From assembly GCF_000148645.1 (NCBI RefSeq), contig NC_014541.1, positions 2,131,139 to 2,195,138 on the forward strand: DNA of 64,000 nucleotides, read 5' to 3'. The position numbers were made by a program, and so were the translations under genes. Below the pieces are notes generated by a model. It was not told the DNA's origin. It did no database searches and was given only the letters and a program-made list of their open reading frames with translations. This DNA is from Ferrimonas balearica DSM 9799 (lineage in GTDB: Bacteria > Pseudomonadota > Gammaproteobacteria > Enterobacterales > Shewanellaceae). Below are positions 36,058 to 47,688 of this stretch, one piece after another (the stretch's first letter is position 1; the number at the start of each line of letters is the position of its first letter).

Positions 36058-37218
36058 TTACTCACCATCCAAGCCACGGATCCGTTTGATCTGTCCCCAT
36101 GACTTGCAAGAGGGGCAATGCCAATAAAGCGTGTGGCCGGGAAAGCCACAGTTCTGGCATCGATATTTGGGCCGCAGCCGAATCTGTTTTTCCACCAAAT
36201 CAGACAACAACACCAGGCTGTCTTTGGCTTGCTCAGAGTCCACCATCGCTAACTGCAGGCGCATCAGGCGGTGGAAGCCGCGCATGGTAGGCTGGCGCTT
36301 CAGCTGCGACAAAATCAGTTGCTGGGCCGCATCGGTGTCCTGTTGCTGTTCAACCAGGTGCGCCAGCGCCAGCAGCACGCTGACCTGCCCCTCATTGGCC
36401 AGCAGGTCTTCCAGCTGGTCGTGGTAGCGTTCAGCCTGACCACGACGTTGGTACGCCACTTCAATGGCATCCACCATCTCCACGGCGAACCCACCACTTT
36501 GACGGCAAAGGCGCTCAAAAGCCGCGATGGCATCGTCGTGACGTTCCTCGCTCAGGGCCAAACGCGCCAGCTGCACATTGGCGCGGGCGCAGTCCGAGTC
36601 GGTTTTCAGCGCCGTATTGAGGAGCTTGATCACGGTCGCCGAATCCTGCTCCTGCGCGGCCAGTTCACAATAGTAGTGGGCAACGGTCGGCATCAGCGCT
36701 TTGCGGCTGGCGCGTCTAAAGCGCTTGGCCACACGGATCGCTTTCCACCACTCCTTGGTGGCCTGGTAGATCGACAGTAACTGGCGCTCAGACTCTTCGC
36801 TGTGGTCCGGGTCTTTGACCAGCTGCAGAAAGATCTCTTCGGCTCGGTCATAGAGGCCCGCAGCCAGATAATCTTTACCGAGCTCCATCATCGCCAGGTC
36901 GCGCTGCTCAAAGCTGATATGGGGACGGGCAATCAGGTTCTGGTGGATGCGGATAGACCGGTCCACTTCACCGCGCTTGCGAAACAGGGTGCCGAGGGAA
37001 AGGTGGGTGTCGAAGGTTTCCTCATCCACCTGCAGCATGTCGATAAACAGGTCGACCGCTTTGTCAGGCTGATCCGACAGCAGGAAGTTAAGGCCTTCGT
37101 AGTAGTTTTGCGACAGGCGGCGCTGGCTGTTTTCCTGCTTAATACGAACGCTGCGCCGGCCCATGTACCAACCATAGGCCGCGGCGATAGGCAGCAGCAG
37201 AAACAGCAGTTCCAGCAT
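36058..37218 (-). CDS. lapB: lipopolysaccharide assembly protein B
   Basis: LapB (YciM) is an inner-membrane protein that presents LpxC to FtsH and so limits LPS synthesis. The 386-residue protein has an N-terminal membrane helix ([17 protein letters not shown]), a long array of TPR repeats (about 40-330) and a rubredoxin-like metal site at the end, with CQNCGFPGH and CPSCKSWG. The length matches E. coli LapB (389 aa). It overlaps the lapA stop and precedes pyrF. Confidence 0.95.
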   Translation of the reverse strand: MLELLFLLLPIAAAYGWYMGRRSVRIKQENSQRRLSQNYYEGLNFLLSDQPDKAVDLFIDMLQVDEETFDTHLSLGTLFRKRGEVDRSIRIHQNLIARPHISFEQRDLAMMELGKDYLAAGLYDRAEEIFLQLVKDPDHSEESERQLLSIYQATKEWWKAIRVAKRFRRASRKALMPTVAHYYCELAAQEQDSATVIKLLNTALKTDSDCARANVQLARLALSEERHDDAIAAFERLCRQSGGFAVEMVDAIEVAYQRRGQAERYHDQLEDLLANEGQVSVLLALAHLVEQQQDTDAAQQLILSQLKRQPTMRGFHRLMRLQLAMVDSEQAKDSLVLLSDLVEKQIRLRPKYRCQNCGFPGHTLYWHCPSCKSWGQIKRIRGLDGE

Positions 37219-37487
37219 CAGGAAGCGTCAGTGACCGTGGTGTCATCCTTGCCGGCCTTCGGGCGCAGCTTTCGGATGGTCAGCTTCTGGCGAAGGATGA
37301 TGCCCAGGGCAAGCAACCAACTGATGATAAAGCCTGTAAGGAAGGTGCCTGCCAGCAACATCGGCAGTGAAACCTCACCTTTGGCGATAAAGTAGTTTAC
37401 GGTGACGGTTTGGTCGTTCTGTGCACCAAAAGCCATCATCAGTACGAATAACGCCGCGACCACGGCGGTGATCAAAAAGGCTTTCAC
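37218..37487 (-). CDS. lapA: lipopolysaccharide assembly protein A
   Basis: LapA (YciS) is a small two-helix membrane protein that works with LapB. The 89-residue protein has helices at about 4-22 and 40-62, with the family pattern FGAQNDQTVTVNYFIAKGE between them and a basic cytoplasmic tail. It overlaps lapB by one base and lies downstream of ihfB. Confidence 0.93.
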   Translation of the reverse strand: MKAFLITAVVAALFVLMMAFGAQNDQTVTVNYFIAKGEVSLPMLLAGTFLTGFIISWLLALGIILRQKLTIRKLRPKAGKDDTTVTDAS

Positions 37488-37563
37488 ACTGACCCCGCAT
37501 ACCTTCTCAATAGACTGATTCGATTATCCATTAAAAACCAGTCCCTTGCCATAAGGGGTAAAA

Positions 37564-37590
37564 AAAACCCCGCCAGGTTGGCGGGGTTTT
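37564..37590 (-). terminator. terminator of ihfB
   Basis: AAAACCCCGCCA and TGGCGGGGTTTT pair around GGT, between ihfB and lapA, with a T-run on both strands. Confidence 0.88.
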
Positions 37591-37601
37591 GTTCAGCTCA
37601 C

Positions 37602-37886
37602 TCAGAGCGAGTCATTTACGCGTTCTCGCAACTCTTTGCCGGGTTTGAAATGGGGGACAAATTTGCCGGTGAGTTCAACCGATTCCCCAGTCTTGGGGTT
37701 GCGGCCAACTCGGGGAGCACGGTAGTGCAGAGAAAAGCTTCCGAAACCACGGATCTCGATACGGTCGCCGTGTTCCAGAGTGCTGGCCATCTGCTCCAAC
37801 ATCTCCTTAATGGCACCCTCCACTTCCTTACCGGAAAGGTGGGACTGCTTACTGGCCAATCTTTCGATAAGTTCGGACTTAGTCAT
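37602..37886 (-). CDS. ihfB: integration host factor beta subunit
   Basis: IHF-beta pairs with IHF-alpha to bend DNA at specific sites. The ATG at 37886 gives 94 residues starting [10 protein letters not shown], matching E. coli IhfB. The DNA-contacting beta arm carries [12 protein letters not shown], with the intercalating Pro, after [16 protein letters not shown] 7-codon upstream extension is not conserved. It lies downstream of rpsA in the classic order. Confidence 0.96.
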   Translation of the reverse strand: MTKSELIERLASKQSHLSGKEVEGAIKEMLEQMASTLEHGDRIEIRGFGSFSLHYRAPRVGRNPKTGESVELTGKFVPHFKPGKELRERVNDSL

Positions 37887-37952
37887 CCTCGCTCTCCTGC
37901 AAGCCAATTGCCGTCACCATCAGGGGAGGTCGCCCTCCCCTGCAACTGGTGA

Positions 37953-39623
37953 TCAGTCGTTACGGGCAGCCTTGAAGGCTTCAGCCATGGCGCTGGAGAA
38001 CACAGTTTCGTCTTGCTGGTTCAGAGCGTCGATGGCTTCTTTCTCTTCCGCTTCGTCCTTAGCTTTGATGGACAGGCTGATGTTGCGGTTCTTGCGGTCT
38101 ACACCCATGAACTTAGCTTCAACAGACTCACCAACGCTCAGTACGGTGGAAGCGTCTTCGATACGGTCGCGAGAGATGTCAGCCACACGGATGTAGCCTT
38201 CGATGTTCTCGCCCAGCTCTACGGTAGCGCCTTTGGCGTCAACTGCAGTGATGGTACCAGTAACAATAGCACCTTTCTTGTTGTCAGACAGGTACTTGTT
38301 GAACGGGTCTTCTTCGATCTGCTTAACGCCCAGGGAGATGCGCTCGCGCTCCGGATCAACGGACAGTACAACAGCGGAGATTTCTTCGCCTTTCTTGTAC
38401 TCGCGTACGGCGTCTTCACCGGTAGCGTTCCAGGAGATGTCGGACAGGTGAACCAGACCGTCGATGCCGCCTTCCAGGCCGATGAAGATACCGAAGTCAG
38501 TGATAGACTTGATCTTACCGGAAACCTTGTCGCCCTTGTTGAAGTTGCGAGCAAACTCTTCCCACGGGTTAGCTTTGCACTGCTTCAGACCCAGGGAGAT
38601 ACGACGACGCTCTTCGTCGATGTCCAGAACCATAACTTCCACGCTGTCACCCAGGTTAACAACCTTGGACGGGTGGATGTTCTTGTTGGTCCAATCCATC
38701 TCGGAAACGTGTACCAGACCTTCAACGCCTTCTTCGATTTCAACGAAGCAGCCGTAGTCAGTCAGGTTGGTCACGCGACCGGTCAGCTTGGCGCCTTCCG
38801 GGTAACGGTTAGCGATGGATACCCACGGATCTTCGCCCAGTTGCTTCAGACCCAGGGATACACGGGTGCGCTCACGGTCGAACTTCAGAACCTTAACGTT
38901 GATCTCGTCGCCAACATTCACGATTTCGCTCGGGTGCTTAACGCGCTTCCAAGCCATATCGGTGATGTGCAGCAGACCGTCAACGCCGCCCAGATCTACG
39001 AACGCGCCGTAGTCGGTCAGGTTCTTAACGATACCCTTAACTTCCTGACCTTCAGCCAGGTTCTCCAGCAGCTGCTCACGCTCAACGCTGTTCTCAGACT
39101 CGATAACCGCACGACGAGAAACAACAACGTTGTTGCGCTTCTGGTCCAGCTTGATCACCTTGAATTCCAGGTCTTTGCCTTCCAGGTGAGTGGTATCACG
39201 CACCGGACGAACGTCAACCAGGGAGCCCGGCAGGAACGCACGGATGCCTTCCAGCTCAACGGTGAAACCGCCTTTAACCTTACCGTTGATAACACCGATA
39301 ACGGTCTCTTGCTCTTCGGCAGCCTTTTCCAGACGTACCCAGGCTTCGTGGCGCTTAGCTTTCTCACGAGACAGCTGAGTCTCACCGAAACCGTCTTCAA
39401 CGGCGTCCAGTGCTACGTCAACTTCGGAGCCAACTTCGATTTCCAGTTCGCCTTTGGCGTTCTTGAACTGTTCGGCCGGGATCGCGCTTTCGGATTTCAG
39501 GCCAGCGTCAACCAGAACGATGCCGTTCTCGATGGCGATTACAGTACCCTTAACGATGGAACCCGGACGGGTTTCCAGGCTCAGCAGGGACTCTTCAAAC
39601 AGTTGAGCAAATGATTCAGTCAT
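37953..39623 (-). CDS. rpsA: 30S ribosomal protein S1
   Basis: S1 binds mRNA at the ribosome and helps unfold leaders. The 556-residue length matches E. coli S1 (557). Six S1 RNA-binding repeats can be followed, with repeated patterns such as [33 protein letters not shown] and [17 protein letters not shown]. The 101-bp leader before the ATG at 39623 may hold the autoregulatory structure known in gammaproteobacteria, which I did not resolve. Confidence 0.98.
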   Translation of the reverse strand: MTESFAQLFEESLLSLETRPGSIVKGTVIAIENGIVLVDAGLKSESAIPAEQFKNAKGELEIEVGSEVDVALDAVEDGFGETQLSREKAKRHEAWVRLEKAAEEQETVIGVINGKVKGGFTVELEGIRAFLPGSLVDVRPVRDTTHLEGKDLEFKVIKLDQKRNNVVVSRRAVIESENSVEREQLLENLAEGQEVKGIVKNLTDYGAFVDLGGVDGLLHITDMAWKRVKHPSEIVNVGDEINVKVLKFDRERTRVSLGLKQLGEDPWVSIANRYPEGAKLTGRVTNLTDYGCFVEIEEGVEGLVHVSEMDWTNKNIHPSKVVNLGDSVEVMVLDIDEERRRISLGLKQCKANPWEEFARNFNKGDKVSGKIKSITDFGIFIGLEGGIDGLVHLSDISWNATGEDAVREYKKGEEISAVVLSVDPERERISLGVKQIEEDPFNKYLSDNKKGAIVTGTITAVDAKGATVELGENIEGYIRVADISRDRIEDASTVLSVGESVEAKFMGVDRKNRNISLSIKAKDEAEEKEAIDALNQQDETVFSSAMAEAFKAARND

Positions 39624-39724
39624 GTAAATTTAAAGTTTCTTTAGGTCGTCCACGTTCATCCTGAACACGGGGTAGTTGCCTTTAGTTCGCAGCGTCCTGC
39701 CGCAAACACCAAAATGGACCGCCC

Positions 39725-40411
39725 TTAACGGGGCTGATCCAAACTTGTCACCACGTGGCTGAGTACCGCATCCAGAACCTGGTCGATCCCCATCCCCGTA
39801 GTATCAATCTCTAGCGCATCTTCGGCGGGCTTCAACGGGGCCACGGCCCGGTTGGAATCTCGCTCGTCACGCTCGCGTATCTCGCCTAAAAGGCGGTCAA
39901 TGCTAACATCATAGCCCTTTTCCTTCAACTGAGCGTAGCGACGTTCTGCACGTTCTTCTGCACTGGCAGTCAGGAAAATTTTGGCCTGGGCGCTGGGGAA
40001 TACCACTGTGCCCATATCACGACCGTCGGCAATCAGGCCCGGGTGGTCACGAAATGCGCGCTGACGACGCAGCAGCGCTTCCCGTACCCGAGGCAGTGCC
40101 GCGACTTTGGATGCGGCATCGGCGCACTCCTGAGAGCGGATCGCCTTAGATACTTCTTCACCTTCCAGCACCACTTTGACGCCGTCTTCACCGGCCTGAA
40201 ACTGGACATCCAGATGCGCGGCCAACAAGGACAGGGCTTCTTCGTTATCCAGTTCAACATCGTGGTGAATGGCTGCCAGCGCCAGCACGCGGTAGATCGC
40301 GCCGGAGTCGAGCAGGTGCCAGCCCAGTTTATTGGCCAGCAGTTGGCAGATGGTGCCTTTACCGGCCCCGCTGGGGCCGTCAATGGTAATAACCGGTGCC
40401 TGTTCAGGCAT
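39725..40411 (-). CDS. cmk: cytidylate kinase
   Basis: Cmk phosphorylates CMP and dCMP to the diphosphates. The 228-residue protein starts [20 protein letters not shown] with a P-loop and has the conserved DSGAIYR and [11 protein letters not shown] segments. It lies 101 bp upstream of rpsA, as in E. coli, and downstream of aroA. Confidence 0.97.
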   Translation of the reverse strand: MPEQAPVITIDGPSGAGKGTICQLLANKLGWHLLDSGAIYRVLALAAIHHDVELDNEEALSLLAAHLDVQFQAGEDGVKVVLEGEEVSKAIRSQECADAASKVAALPRVREALLRRQRAFRDHPGLIADGRDMGTVVFPSAQAKIFLTASAEERAERRYAQLKEKGYDVSIDRLLGEIRERDERDSNRAVAPLKPAEDALEIDTTGMGIDQVLDAVLSHVVTSLDQPR

Positions 40412-40541
40412 AGTTATCCTCCGGAATTCTGTGCTTGCCGACCCGTAAATGCAATGCGCCCGGCCGGCTGGGCGAGCGCATTATACACGAGTTCAAACAG
40501 ATAGCAGTGTCGATCCGGATTTGCTTACATTTTCTTGCGCT

Positions 40542-41825
40542 TTAGCGGCAAAGGGCGTTCAAGCGATCGAAATAATCCGGGAAGGTCTTGGCGGTGCAAC
40601 CGGGGTCATTGATGGTGACCGGCACGCCCCCGACCGCGAGCAATGAGAAACACATCGCGATCCGGTGATCATTGTAGGTGTCGATGGCGGCATGGTGCAG
40701 TTTTTCTACCGGCTCAACCCGAAGATAGTCGTGTCCCTCTTCCACCACAGCCCCCACCTTTTTGAGCTCTGTTGCCATGGCGGCCAGGCGGTCGGTCTCT
40801 TTTACACGCCAGTTGTAGACGTTGCGGATGGTGGTTGGGCCCTTGGCAAACAACGCGGTGGTAGCAATGGTCATGGCGGCATCGGGGATATGGTTCATGT
40901 CCATATCGATGCCATTGAGTTCACCCCGTCGCGCGGTAATGGACTCATCCTGCCACTCAATCTCTGCCCCCATGGCGGCCAACGCATCGGCAAAGTATTT
41001 GTCGCCCTGCAGACTGGCGCGGCCGACGCCGTGCACAGTGATGGGGCCACCACCGATGGCGGCAGCGGCCAGGAAGTAGGACGCTGAGGACGCGTCGCCT
41101 TCCACCAGGAAACGACCCGGACTGACGTAGCGCTGGCCAGCGGCAATCACAAACTGACGATAGTCGCGGTTCTCAACTTCAACGCCAAATTTGGCCATCA
41201 GCGCCAGCGTGATGTCGATGTAGGGCTTGGAAACCAGCTCTCCTTCCACATCAATGGTCAGGGTGTCCTGGCACAACGGTGCGGTCATCAACAATGCCGT
41301 CAGAAACTGGGAGGAGATAGAGCCATCAATGCTGACGCGACCGCCGGCCAGTTGGCTGGCATGGATCCGCAAAGGCGGGTAGCCCTCCGCTTCGAGGTAC
41401 TCCACTTTGGCACCGAGCGGACGAAGGGCATCGACCAGGTGACCAATCGGACGCTCTTTCATCCGGGGTTCACCGGTCAGCACATAATCGCCCTGCCCCA
41501 CTACCAACGCTGCACAGAGGGGGCGCATGGCGGTGCCCGCGTTACCCAGAAACAGTTCCAGTGCCTGATCGCTGTTGGCAATGGGGCCGCCACGGCCCTG
41601 TACCACAATCTCACCTTTCTCCGCCTGCCACTGATAAGAGACACCAAGCAGCGCCAGCGCATTCAGCATATGACGGATGTCATCGGAATCGAGCAGGTTG
41701 GTCAGGGTGGTTTCACCTTCAGACAGCGCAGCCAGCAGCAGCGCGCGGTTGGAGATGCTCTTGGAACCAGGGAGGTAAACGTCACCCTCGACATGGGCGA
41801 TGGGAGGAAGCGGTAACTGTTTCAT
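40542..41825 (-). CDS. aroA: 3-phosphoshikimate 1-carboxyvinyltransferase (EPSP synthase)
   Basis: AroA joins PEP and shikimate-3-phosphate in the chorismate pathway. The ATG at 41825 has a GGAG Shine-Dalgarno and gives 427 residues, as in E. coli. Signatures include [30 protein letters not shown] and [22 protein letters not shown] keeps the Gly and Pro positions of glyphosate-sensitive class I enzymes. It lies in the gyrA-serC-hisC-aroA-cmk-rpsA series. Confidence 0.96.
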   Translation of the reverse strand: MKQLPLPPIAHVEGDVYLPGSKSISNRALLLAALSEGETTLTNLLDSDDIRHMLNALALLGVSYQWQAEKGEIVVQGRGGPIANSDQALELFLGNAGTAMRPLCAALVVGQGDYVLTGEPRMKERPIGHLVDALRPLGAKVEYLEAEGYPPLRIHASQLAGGRVSIDGSISSQFLTALLMTAPLCQDTLTIDVEGELVSKPYIDITLALMAKFGVEVENRDYRQFVIAAGQRYVSPGRFLVEGDASSASYFLAAAAIGGGPITVHGVGRASLQGDKYFADALAAMGAEIEWQDESITARRGELNGIDMDMNHIPDAAMTIATTALFAKGPTTIRNVYNWRVKETDRLAAMATELKKVGAVVEEGHDYLRVEPVEKLHHAAIDTYNDHRIAMCFSLLAVGGVPVTINDPGCTAKTFPDYFDRLNALCR

Positions 41826-41843
41826 GGTACTCCAAAACAAAAA

Positions 41844-41863
41844 GCGGAAGCCGAAGCTTCCGC
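41844..41863 (-). terminator. hairpin between hisC and aroA
   Basis: GCGGAAGC and GCTTCCGC pair around CGAA, with an A-rich flank that gives T's on the minus strand. It may terminate or attenuate transcription from hisC into aroA. Confidence 0.65.
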
Positions 41864-41902
41864 ATAATGGCCCGAAGCCACCTAGATGTCTAGACGCGTT
41901 AT

Positions 41903-43000
41903 TCAGCGGTGGGCCAGTACCACATCCATCGCTGCCATAAACCGGGTGTTCTCGGCCTGGGTACCGATACTCACCCGCAGGTGGTTCGGCATACCGTAGC
42001 CCGCAACCGGCCGGACAATCACGCCCTGCTGCAGCAGCGCCTCGTACACCGCACCAGCGTCACCCACTTCCACCGCAATGAAGTTGCCGGTACTGGGGAT
42101 GAAGGGCAGTTTGCGCTCGGTAAAGTATTGCTCCAGCCGCGCCATCTCGGTGTTGTTGAGCTCGATCCCCGCCGCCAGATACTCGGCATCATCCAGTACC
42201 GCGGTTGCCGCGGCCAATGCCAGGCTGTTGCAGTTAAAGGGTTCGCGAACGCGGTTGAGCAGATCAGCCATCGCTTCACTGGTCAATGCGTACCCCACGC
42301 GCAAGCCCGCCAGACCATATGCCTTAGAGAAGGTACGGCTGACGATCAGGTTCGGATATTGGGCCAGCCACTGATGGCTCTCCGCCCGCACATCCGCCTC
42401 AACGTACTCGTAGTAGGCTTCATCCAATACCACCAGGATATTGGCGGGCACCTTATCCAGAAACGCTTTCAGTGCGTCGGTCGGCAGGAAAGTGCCGGTG
42501 GGATTATTGGGGTTGGCGACGCAGATCATCCGGGTTTTGTCGGTGATGCTCGCCAACATGCCTTCCAGGTCGTGCCCCCACGCTTTGGAGGCAACCGGAA
42601 CCGCCTTGGCGCCAATCGACTGAGTCAGCAGGGCGTAGACAATAAAAGCATGCTGATCGTAGATCACTTCACTGTCGGCGCTGACGAAGGTGCGGAACAG
42701 GATCTCCAGCACCTCGTTGGAGCCGTTACCCAGGGTGATTTGGGCCGGGTTAACCGACCAGCGTTCGGCCAGTTTCTGCTTCAGGTAGAAGCCATTGGCA
42801 TCGGGATAGCGGGTTAACTCGGCGGTGGCCTGCTCGATGGCTGCCTTCGCCTTGGGGCTTAACCCCAACGGGTTTTCATTGGAGGCCAGCTTGACGATGT
42901 CGCTGATGCCGAGCTCACGTTCCAGTTCTTCCACGGGTTTGCCGGGCTGGTAGGGATGCAGCCCCAACACGCCCTGGTTGGCCAGGGTCTTAATATCCAT
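41903..43000 (-). CDS. hisC: histidinol-phosphate/aromatic aminotransferase (HisC2/HisHb type)
   Basis: This PLP aminotransferase (365 aa from the ATG at 43000) has [14 protein letters not shown] near the start, [11 protein letters not shown] in the centre, [10 protein letters not shown] and [19 protein letters not shown] with the PLP lysine. It lies between serC and aroA rather than in a his operon, the position held by the broad-specificity hisHb in pseudomonad aromatic supraoperons. It may therefore make phenylalanine or tyrosine as well as histidinol phosphate (inference). The gap to serC is 31 bp. Confidence 0.9.
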   Translation of the reverse strand: MDIKTLANQGVLGLHPYQPGKPVEELERELGISDIVKLASNENPLGLSPKAKAAIEQATAELTRYPDANGFYLKQKLAERWSVNPAQITLGNGSNEVLEILFRTFVSADSEVIYDQHAFIVYALLTQSIGAKAVPVASKAWGHDLEGMLASITDKTRMICVANPNNPTGTFLPTDALKAFLDKVPANILVVLDEAYYEYVEADVRAESHQWLAQYPNLIVSRTFSKAYGLAGLRVGYALTSEAMADLLNRVREPFNCNSLALAAATAVLDDAEYLAAGIELNNTEMARLEQYFTERKLPFIPSTGNFIAVEVGDAGAVYEALLQQGVIVRPVAGYGMPNHLRVSIGTQAENTRFMAAMDVVLAHR

Positions 43001-43031
43001 ACATTCAATCCTTGTGTTGCGCGTAGCCCGC

Positions 43032-44099
43032 TTAACCGTAGGTACGGGCGAAATGGTCCATAAACTGCACCAAGGCGTCGACGCCGGCCTCGGGCATGGC
43101 GTTATAGATGCTGGCGCGCATCCCCCCAACCATGCGGTGACCCTTGAGGGCTTTCAGCCCCGCGGCCTCCGCTTCGGCCAGGAAGCGCTTGTCCAACTGC
43201 GCATCGTGCAGCTGGAATGTAACATTCATCTCGGAACGATGGCTCGGTGCTACGGCGTTTCGATAGAAGTCACTGGCGTCAATAAAGCCATACAGCTTGT
43301 CGGCTTTACGACGGTTAACCTCGGCCATGGCGGCCACACCACCCTGGTGCTTGAGCCACTGAAACACCTCCCCGGCCAGGTACCAGGCAAAGGTAGGCGG
43401 GGTGTTGTACATGGAGTCATGATTGGCAGCGAGCTGGTAATCCAGAATCGCGGGGCACCGACTGTCGGCGTTGCCCAGCAGGTCACGACGCACAATCACC
43501 AACGTCAGACCGGCCGGGCCAATGTTCTTCTGCGCCCCGGCGTACAGCAGCGCAAACTGAGACACGTCGAGGTCGCGACCCAGGATGCAGGAGGAGAGAT
43601 CCGCCACCAACGGCGCAGCCACCTCAGGCACATCAAACATCGCCACGCCATCGACGGTTTCATTGGGGCAGTAGTGAACGTAGGCGTACTCACTGGTGTC
43701 CGCGGGAATGCGGGACAGATCCAGGGTACGGGATTCACAGCGCAGGTCGACGCGCTCGATGTCACCGTATTTCTCCGCTTCGGTTGCGGCTGCCACAGAC
43801 CATTGGCCGCTTTCCAGGTAGAGGGCCTTGCCCTGCCCCAGCAGGTTCAGGGGAATGGCGGAGAACTGGCCACGGGCCCCACCGTGCAGAAACAGCACAG
43901 CGTAGTTGTCCGGAATGGCCATCAGCTCACGCAGGTCCTGCTCCGCCTTTTCTGCCACGGCCATGTATTCCGGGCTGCGGTGGGACAACTCCATCACCGA
44001 CACGCCCAATCCCTGGTAATCACAGAACTCTTGTTGGGCTTTGCGCATCACCGCGGTCGGCAACATCGCCGGGCCGGCGCAAAAGTTATAAATCGTCAC
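43032..44099 (-). CDS. serC: phosphoserine aminotransferase
   Basis: SerC makes phosphoserine for serine and also serves pyridoxine synthesis. The 355-residue protein begins [14 protein letters not shown] and has [31 protein letters not shown] with the PLP lysine, and [13 protein letters not shown] near the end. It follows gyrA after a terminator and starts the serC-hisC-aroA-cmk series. Confidence 0.97.
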   Translation of the reverse strand: MTIYNFCAGPAMLPTAVMRKAQQEFCDYQGLGVSVMELSHRSPEYMAVAEKAEQDLRELMAIPDNYAVLFLHGGARGQFSAIPLNLLGQGKALYLESGQWSVAAATEAEKYGDIERVDLRCESRTLDLSRIPADTSEYAYVHYCPNETVDGVAMFDVPEVAAPLVADLSSCILGRDLDVSQFALLYAGAQKNIGPAGLTLVIVRRDLLGNADSRCPAILDYQLAANHDSMYNTPPTFAWYLAGEVFQWLKHQGGVAAMAEVNRRKADKLYGFIDASDFYRNAVAPSHRSEMNVTFQLHDAQLDKRFLAEAEAAGLKALKGHRMVGGMRASIYNAMPEAGVDALVQFMDHFARTYG

Positions 44100-44120
44100 G
44101 CGAAATCCCTCTAAAAGAAA

Positions 44121-44148
44121 AGCGGGCGCCTCAATCGAGGCGCCCGCT
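44121..44148 (-). terminator. terminator of gyrA
   Basis: AGCGGGCGCCTC and GAGGCGCCCGCT pair around AATC; the minus strand continues into a T-rich stretch. Confidence 0.85.
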
Positions 44149-44158
44149 AGCGTGTTGG

Positions 44159-46789
44159 TTACTCGTCGGCGCCCGTTGCTTCGGTATCGCCGGACTGAGC
44201 TTCCGGTTGGCTCTCGCCTTCAGCTTCGGTGTCGATCTCGCCTTCCAGCAGGGATTCGTCCACTTCGACCTCGTCGATGCGTTCCAGACCGACAACCTGT
44301 TCCCCTTCCGCGGTGCGGATCAGGCGAACACCCTGGGTGTTACGGCCCACTTCGGAAACCTCAGATACGCGGGTACGGACCAGGGTGCCACGGTTGGTGA
44401 TCAACATGATCTCGTCGTTCTCACCCACCTGCACGGCGCCCACCACCAGACCGTTACGCTCGCTCACCTTAATGGAGATAACCCCTTTGGTGGCACGGCT
44501 CTTGGTCGGGTATTCCTGCTGCGGGGTACGCTTACCAAAACCGTTTTCGGTTACGGTCAGGATGGCGCCATCTTCATCCGGCACAATCAGGGAGACTACG
44601 CGGTCGCTGCCTTCCAGGTTGATGCCGCGAACACCGGTGGCGGTACGGCCCATGGCACGCACCTGGTCTTCGTTGAAGCGCACCACTTTACCGGCGTCGG
44701 AGAACAGCATCACTTCGTTGTTACCTTCAGTGATGTTAACGCCGATCAGTTCGTCGTCGTCCGCCAGGTTAATGGCGCGAATACCGGAGGAGAGCGGACG
44801 GCTGTACGCATTCAGAGCGGTCTTCTTCACGGTGCCTTTCGCGGTCGCGAACAGGATGAACTTGTCGGCGGAGTACTCTTCTACCGGCAGGATCGCGGTA
44901 ATGCGTTCACCTTCACCCAGCGGCAACAGGTTCACAATTGGGCGACCACGAGCGGTACGGCTGGCCAGCGGCAGCTGGAACACCCGCATCCAGTACACTT
45001 TACCGATGGAGGAGAAGCAGAGAATGGTGTCGTGGGTGTTGGCCACCAACAGACGCTCAATAAAGTCTTCATCCTTCATCTTGGTGGCGGACTTGCCTTT
45101 ACCACCACGGCGCTGGGCCTCGTAGTCGGTCAGCGGCTGGTACTTCACGTAGCCCTGGTGAGACAGGGTCACGACCACATCTTCCTGGGTGATCAGATCT
45201 TCCATGGAGATGTCGGCAGAGGCGGCGCTGATTTCAGTCATACGCTCATCGCCGTACTGGGTCTTCACCGCTTCCAGCTCTTCACGGATCACTTCCATCA
45301 GGCGCTCAGTGGAGCCCAGGATGTGCAGCAGTTCAGCAATCTGTTCCAGCAGCGATTTGTACTCATCCAGGATCGCTTCATGCTCCAGGCCGGTCAGCTT
45401 TTGCAGACGCAGGTCGAGGATCGCTTTCGCTTGTTCCAGGGTCAGGTAGTACTTGCCGTCACGGATGCCGTATTCCGGGGTCAGCCACTCAGGACGGGCG
45501 GCGTCATCACCGGCTTTTTCCAGCATGCCGGCCACGTTGCCGAGATCCCAACCTTGGGACAGCAGCGCTTCACGGGCTTCAGCCGGAGTCGGAGACTGAC
45601 GGATCAGCTCAATGATGGGATCGATGTTGGCCAGGGCGATGGCCAAACCTTCAAGGATGTGGGCGCGTTCGCGGGCCTTACGCAGCTCGTACACGGTACG
45701 GCGGGTCACCACTTCACGGCGGTGACGGATAAAGGCTTCCAGCATCTCCTTGAGGTTGAAGATCTTGGGCTGGCCGTTGGCCAGTGCCACCATGTTCATG
45801 CCGAACACGGTCTGCATCTGAGTCTGGGCGTACAGATTGTTCAGTACCACTTCCGGCACTTCACCACGCTTCAGCTCAATCACGATGCGCATGCCGTCCT
45901 TATCGGACTCGTCACGCAGACCGCTGATGCCTTCAATCTTCTTGTCCTTCACCAGCTCGGCGATCTTTTCGATCAGTCGGGCTTTGTTCACCTGGTAGGG
46001 GATCTCGTTAACGATGATCGCCTCACGACCGTTCTTGTCGGTCTCTACCTCGGTTTTGGCGCGGACGTAAATCTTGCCACGGCCGGTGCGGTAAGCTTCA
46101 AAAATGCCCTTGCGGCCATTGATGATACCGCCGGTGGGGAAGTCCGGGCCGGGGATGATTTCAATCAGCTCATCGATGGTGGCATGTTCGTTGTCAATCA
46201 GGTGCAGACAGCCGTCAACCACTTCGGTGAGGTTATGGGGGGGGATGTTGGTGGCCATACCTACGGCAATACCGGAGGCACCGTTAACCAACAGGTTCGG
46301 GACTTTGGTGGGCAGAACCGCCGGGATCTGCTCAGTGCCGTCGTAGTTCGGCACGTAGTCGACGGTTTCCTTATCCAGGTCCGCCAGCAGTTCGTGGGCG
46401 ATGCGGTCCATACGGACTTCGGTGTAACGCATCGCTGCGGCGGAGTCGCCGTCCACGGAACCAAAGTTACCCTGACCATCAACCAGGGTGTAACGCAGCG
46501 AGAAAGGCTGGGCCATACGGACGATGGTGTCGTACACCGCACTGTCACCGTGCGGGTGGTACTTACCAATTACGTCCCCGACCACACGGGCCGACTTCTT
46601 ATAGGGCTTATTCCAGTCGTTACCCAGCTCATTCATCGCAAAAAGAACACGACGGTGAACGGGCTTAAGGCCATCACGAACATCCGGCAAAGCCCGCCCT
46701 ACGATTACACTCATGGCGTAATCGAGGTAGGAGCTTTTTAGTTCTTCTTCGATGTTAATCGGCGTGATTTCTGTAGCCAGATCAGTCAT
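44159..46789 (-). CDS. gyrA: DNA gyrase subunit A
   Basis: GyrA cuts and rejoins DNA while GyrB supplies ATP energy, introducing negative supercoils. The 876-residue protein matches the family length. The catalytic tyrosine lies in [10 protein letters not shown]. The quinolone region reads [20 protein letters not shown], with Ser and Asp at the positions equivalent to E. coli 83 and 87, so the wild-type form. Six C-terminal beta-pinwheel blades follow, with the QRRGGKGK box and an acidic tail. Confidence 0.98.
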   Translation of the reverse strand: MTDLATEITPINIEEELKSSYLDYAMSVIVGRALPDVRDGLKPVHRRVLFAMNELGNDWNKPYKKSARVVGDVIGKYHPHGDSAVYDTIVRMAQPFSLRYTLVDGQGNFGSVDGDSAAAMRYTEVRMDRIAHELLADLDKETVDYVPNYDGTEQIPAVLPTKVPNLLVNGASGIAVGMATNIPPHNLTEVVDGCLHLIDNEHATIDELIEIIPGPDFPTGGIINGRKGIFEAYRTGRGKIYVRAKTEVETDKNGREAIIVNEIPYQVNKARLIEKIAELVKDKKIEGISGLRDESDKDGMRIVIELKRGEVPEVVLNNLYAQTQMQTVFGMNMVALANGQPKIFNLKEMLEAFIRHRREVVTRRTVYELRKARERAHILEGLAIALANIDPIIELIRQSPTPAEAREALLSQGWDLGNVAGMLEKAGDDAARPEWLTPEYGIRDGKYYLTLEQAKAILDLRLQKLTGLEHEAILDEYKSLLEQIAELLHILGSTERLMEVIREELEAVKTQYGDERMTEISAASADISMEDLITQEDVVVTLSHQGYVKYQPLTDYEAQRRGGKGKSATKMKDEDFIERLLVANTHDTILCFSSIGKVYWMRVFQLPLASRTARGRPIVNLLPLGEGERITAILPVEEYSADKFILFATAKGTVKKTALNAYSRPLSSGIRAINLADDDELIGVNITEGNNEVMLFSDAGKVVRFNEDQVRAMGRTATGVRGINLEGSDRVVSLIVPDEDGAILTVTENGFGKRTPQQEYPTKSRATKGVISIKVSERNGLVVGAVQVGENDEIMLITNRGTLVRTRVSEVSEVGRNTQGVRLIRTAEGEQVVGLERIDEVEVDESLLEGEIDTEAEGESQPEAQSGDTEATGADE

Positions 46790-46974
46790 AGAAACTAAAT
46801 TCCCTCACAGCGCCCGCCACGACGGCGACCGCCCCGGTCTTACCGGAAAAAACAGTGATTTGGCATTCTAACACAAGCCACCGCCAATAGAAGCGCACAA
46901 ACATGGTTTCGCCGCAGCGACCGCCGTGGCTATAATCGGGGCCAGTGAGAGCCTGCAAAAAAGCGGATAAATTG

Positions 46975-47688
46975 ATGTATAACAACGCAAATGTGGATCC
47001 ATCCGAAGTCGCCAAATTTGAACAGCTTGCTGCTACCTGGTGGGATCCTGAAGGCCACTCTGGCCCCCTGCATAAGATGAACCCACTTCGCCTTGCCTAT
47101 ATTGAGCGCCATGCCGATGGTCTGTTTGGTAAAAAAGTGGTCGATGTCGGCTGCGGTGGCGGCCTGCTGAGCGAAGCCATGGCGCGTGTCGGTGCCAAGG
47201 TAACCGGTCTGGATATGGGTGAAGAACCCCTCGAGGTAGCCCGACTGCACGCGCTGGAAAGCGGTGTGGATGTCGATTACCTGCAGGCTACCGCGGAACA
47301 GCACGCTGCGGACTACGCCGGTCAGTATCAGGTAGTGACCTGCATGGAGATGATTGAGCACGTGCCGGACCCGGGCTCCGTGATCCGCGCCTGTGCCGAC
47401 CTGGTGGCGCCGGGCGGCCATCTATACCTGTCCACCATCAACAAAACCCCCCTCGCCTACCTGACCACCATCGTCGGCGCTGAGCAGTTGCTGAAAGTGC
47501 TGCCCAAGGGTACCCACGATTACAACAAGTACCTGCGCCCCTCTCAGCTGGTGGCCTGGTGCGAACAGGCCGGGCTGAAAGTCCGTCATGCCGATGGCGT
47601 CCGCTACAACCCGCTGACCCAAACCTTCAGCATGACCGAGTCCATGGCGGTGAACTACATGATCCACGCCTACAAGCCGGAGGCGTAA
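46975..47688 (+). CDS. ubiG: ubiquinone biosynthesis O-methyltransferase
   Basis: UbiG carries out both O-methylations in ubiquinone synthesis with SAM. The ATG at 46975 gives 237 residues starting [17 protein letters not shown]. The SAM motif is [16 protein letters not shown], followed by [12 protein letters not shown] and [12 protein letters not shown]. It is divergent from gyrA, as in E. coli, and overlaps the next gene by one base (TAATG). Confidence 0.96.
   Translation: MYNNANVDPSEVAKFEQLAATWWDPEGHSGPLHKMNPLRLAYIERHADGLFGKKVVDVGCGGGLLSEAMARVGAKVTGLDMGEEPLEVARLHALESGVDVDYLQATAEQHAADYAGQYQVVTCMEMIEHVPDPGSVIRACADLVAPGGHLYLSTINKTPLAYLTTIVGAEQLLKVLPKGTHDYNKYLRPSQLVAWCEQAGLKVRHADGVRYNPLTQTFSMTESMAVNYMIHAYKPEA

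Noticed and set aside
38013-39614. A 533-codon open frame on the plus strand
   Set aside because: It is antisense to rpsA, whose six S1 repeats are unmistakable; the frame is a by-product of its codon use.
43784-46741. A 985-codon open frame on the plus strand
   Set aside because: It lies antisense to serC and gyrA, has low-complexity Val/Gly/His/Gln composition and no recognisable domain.
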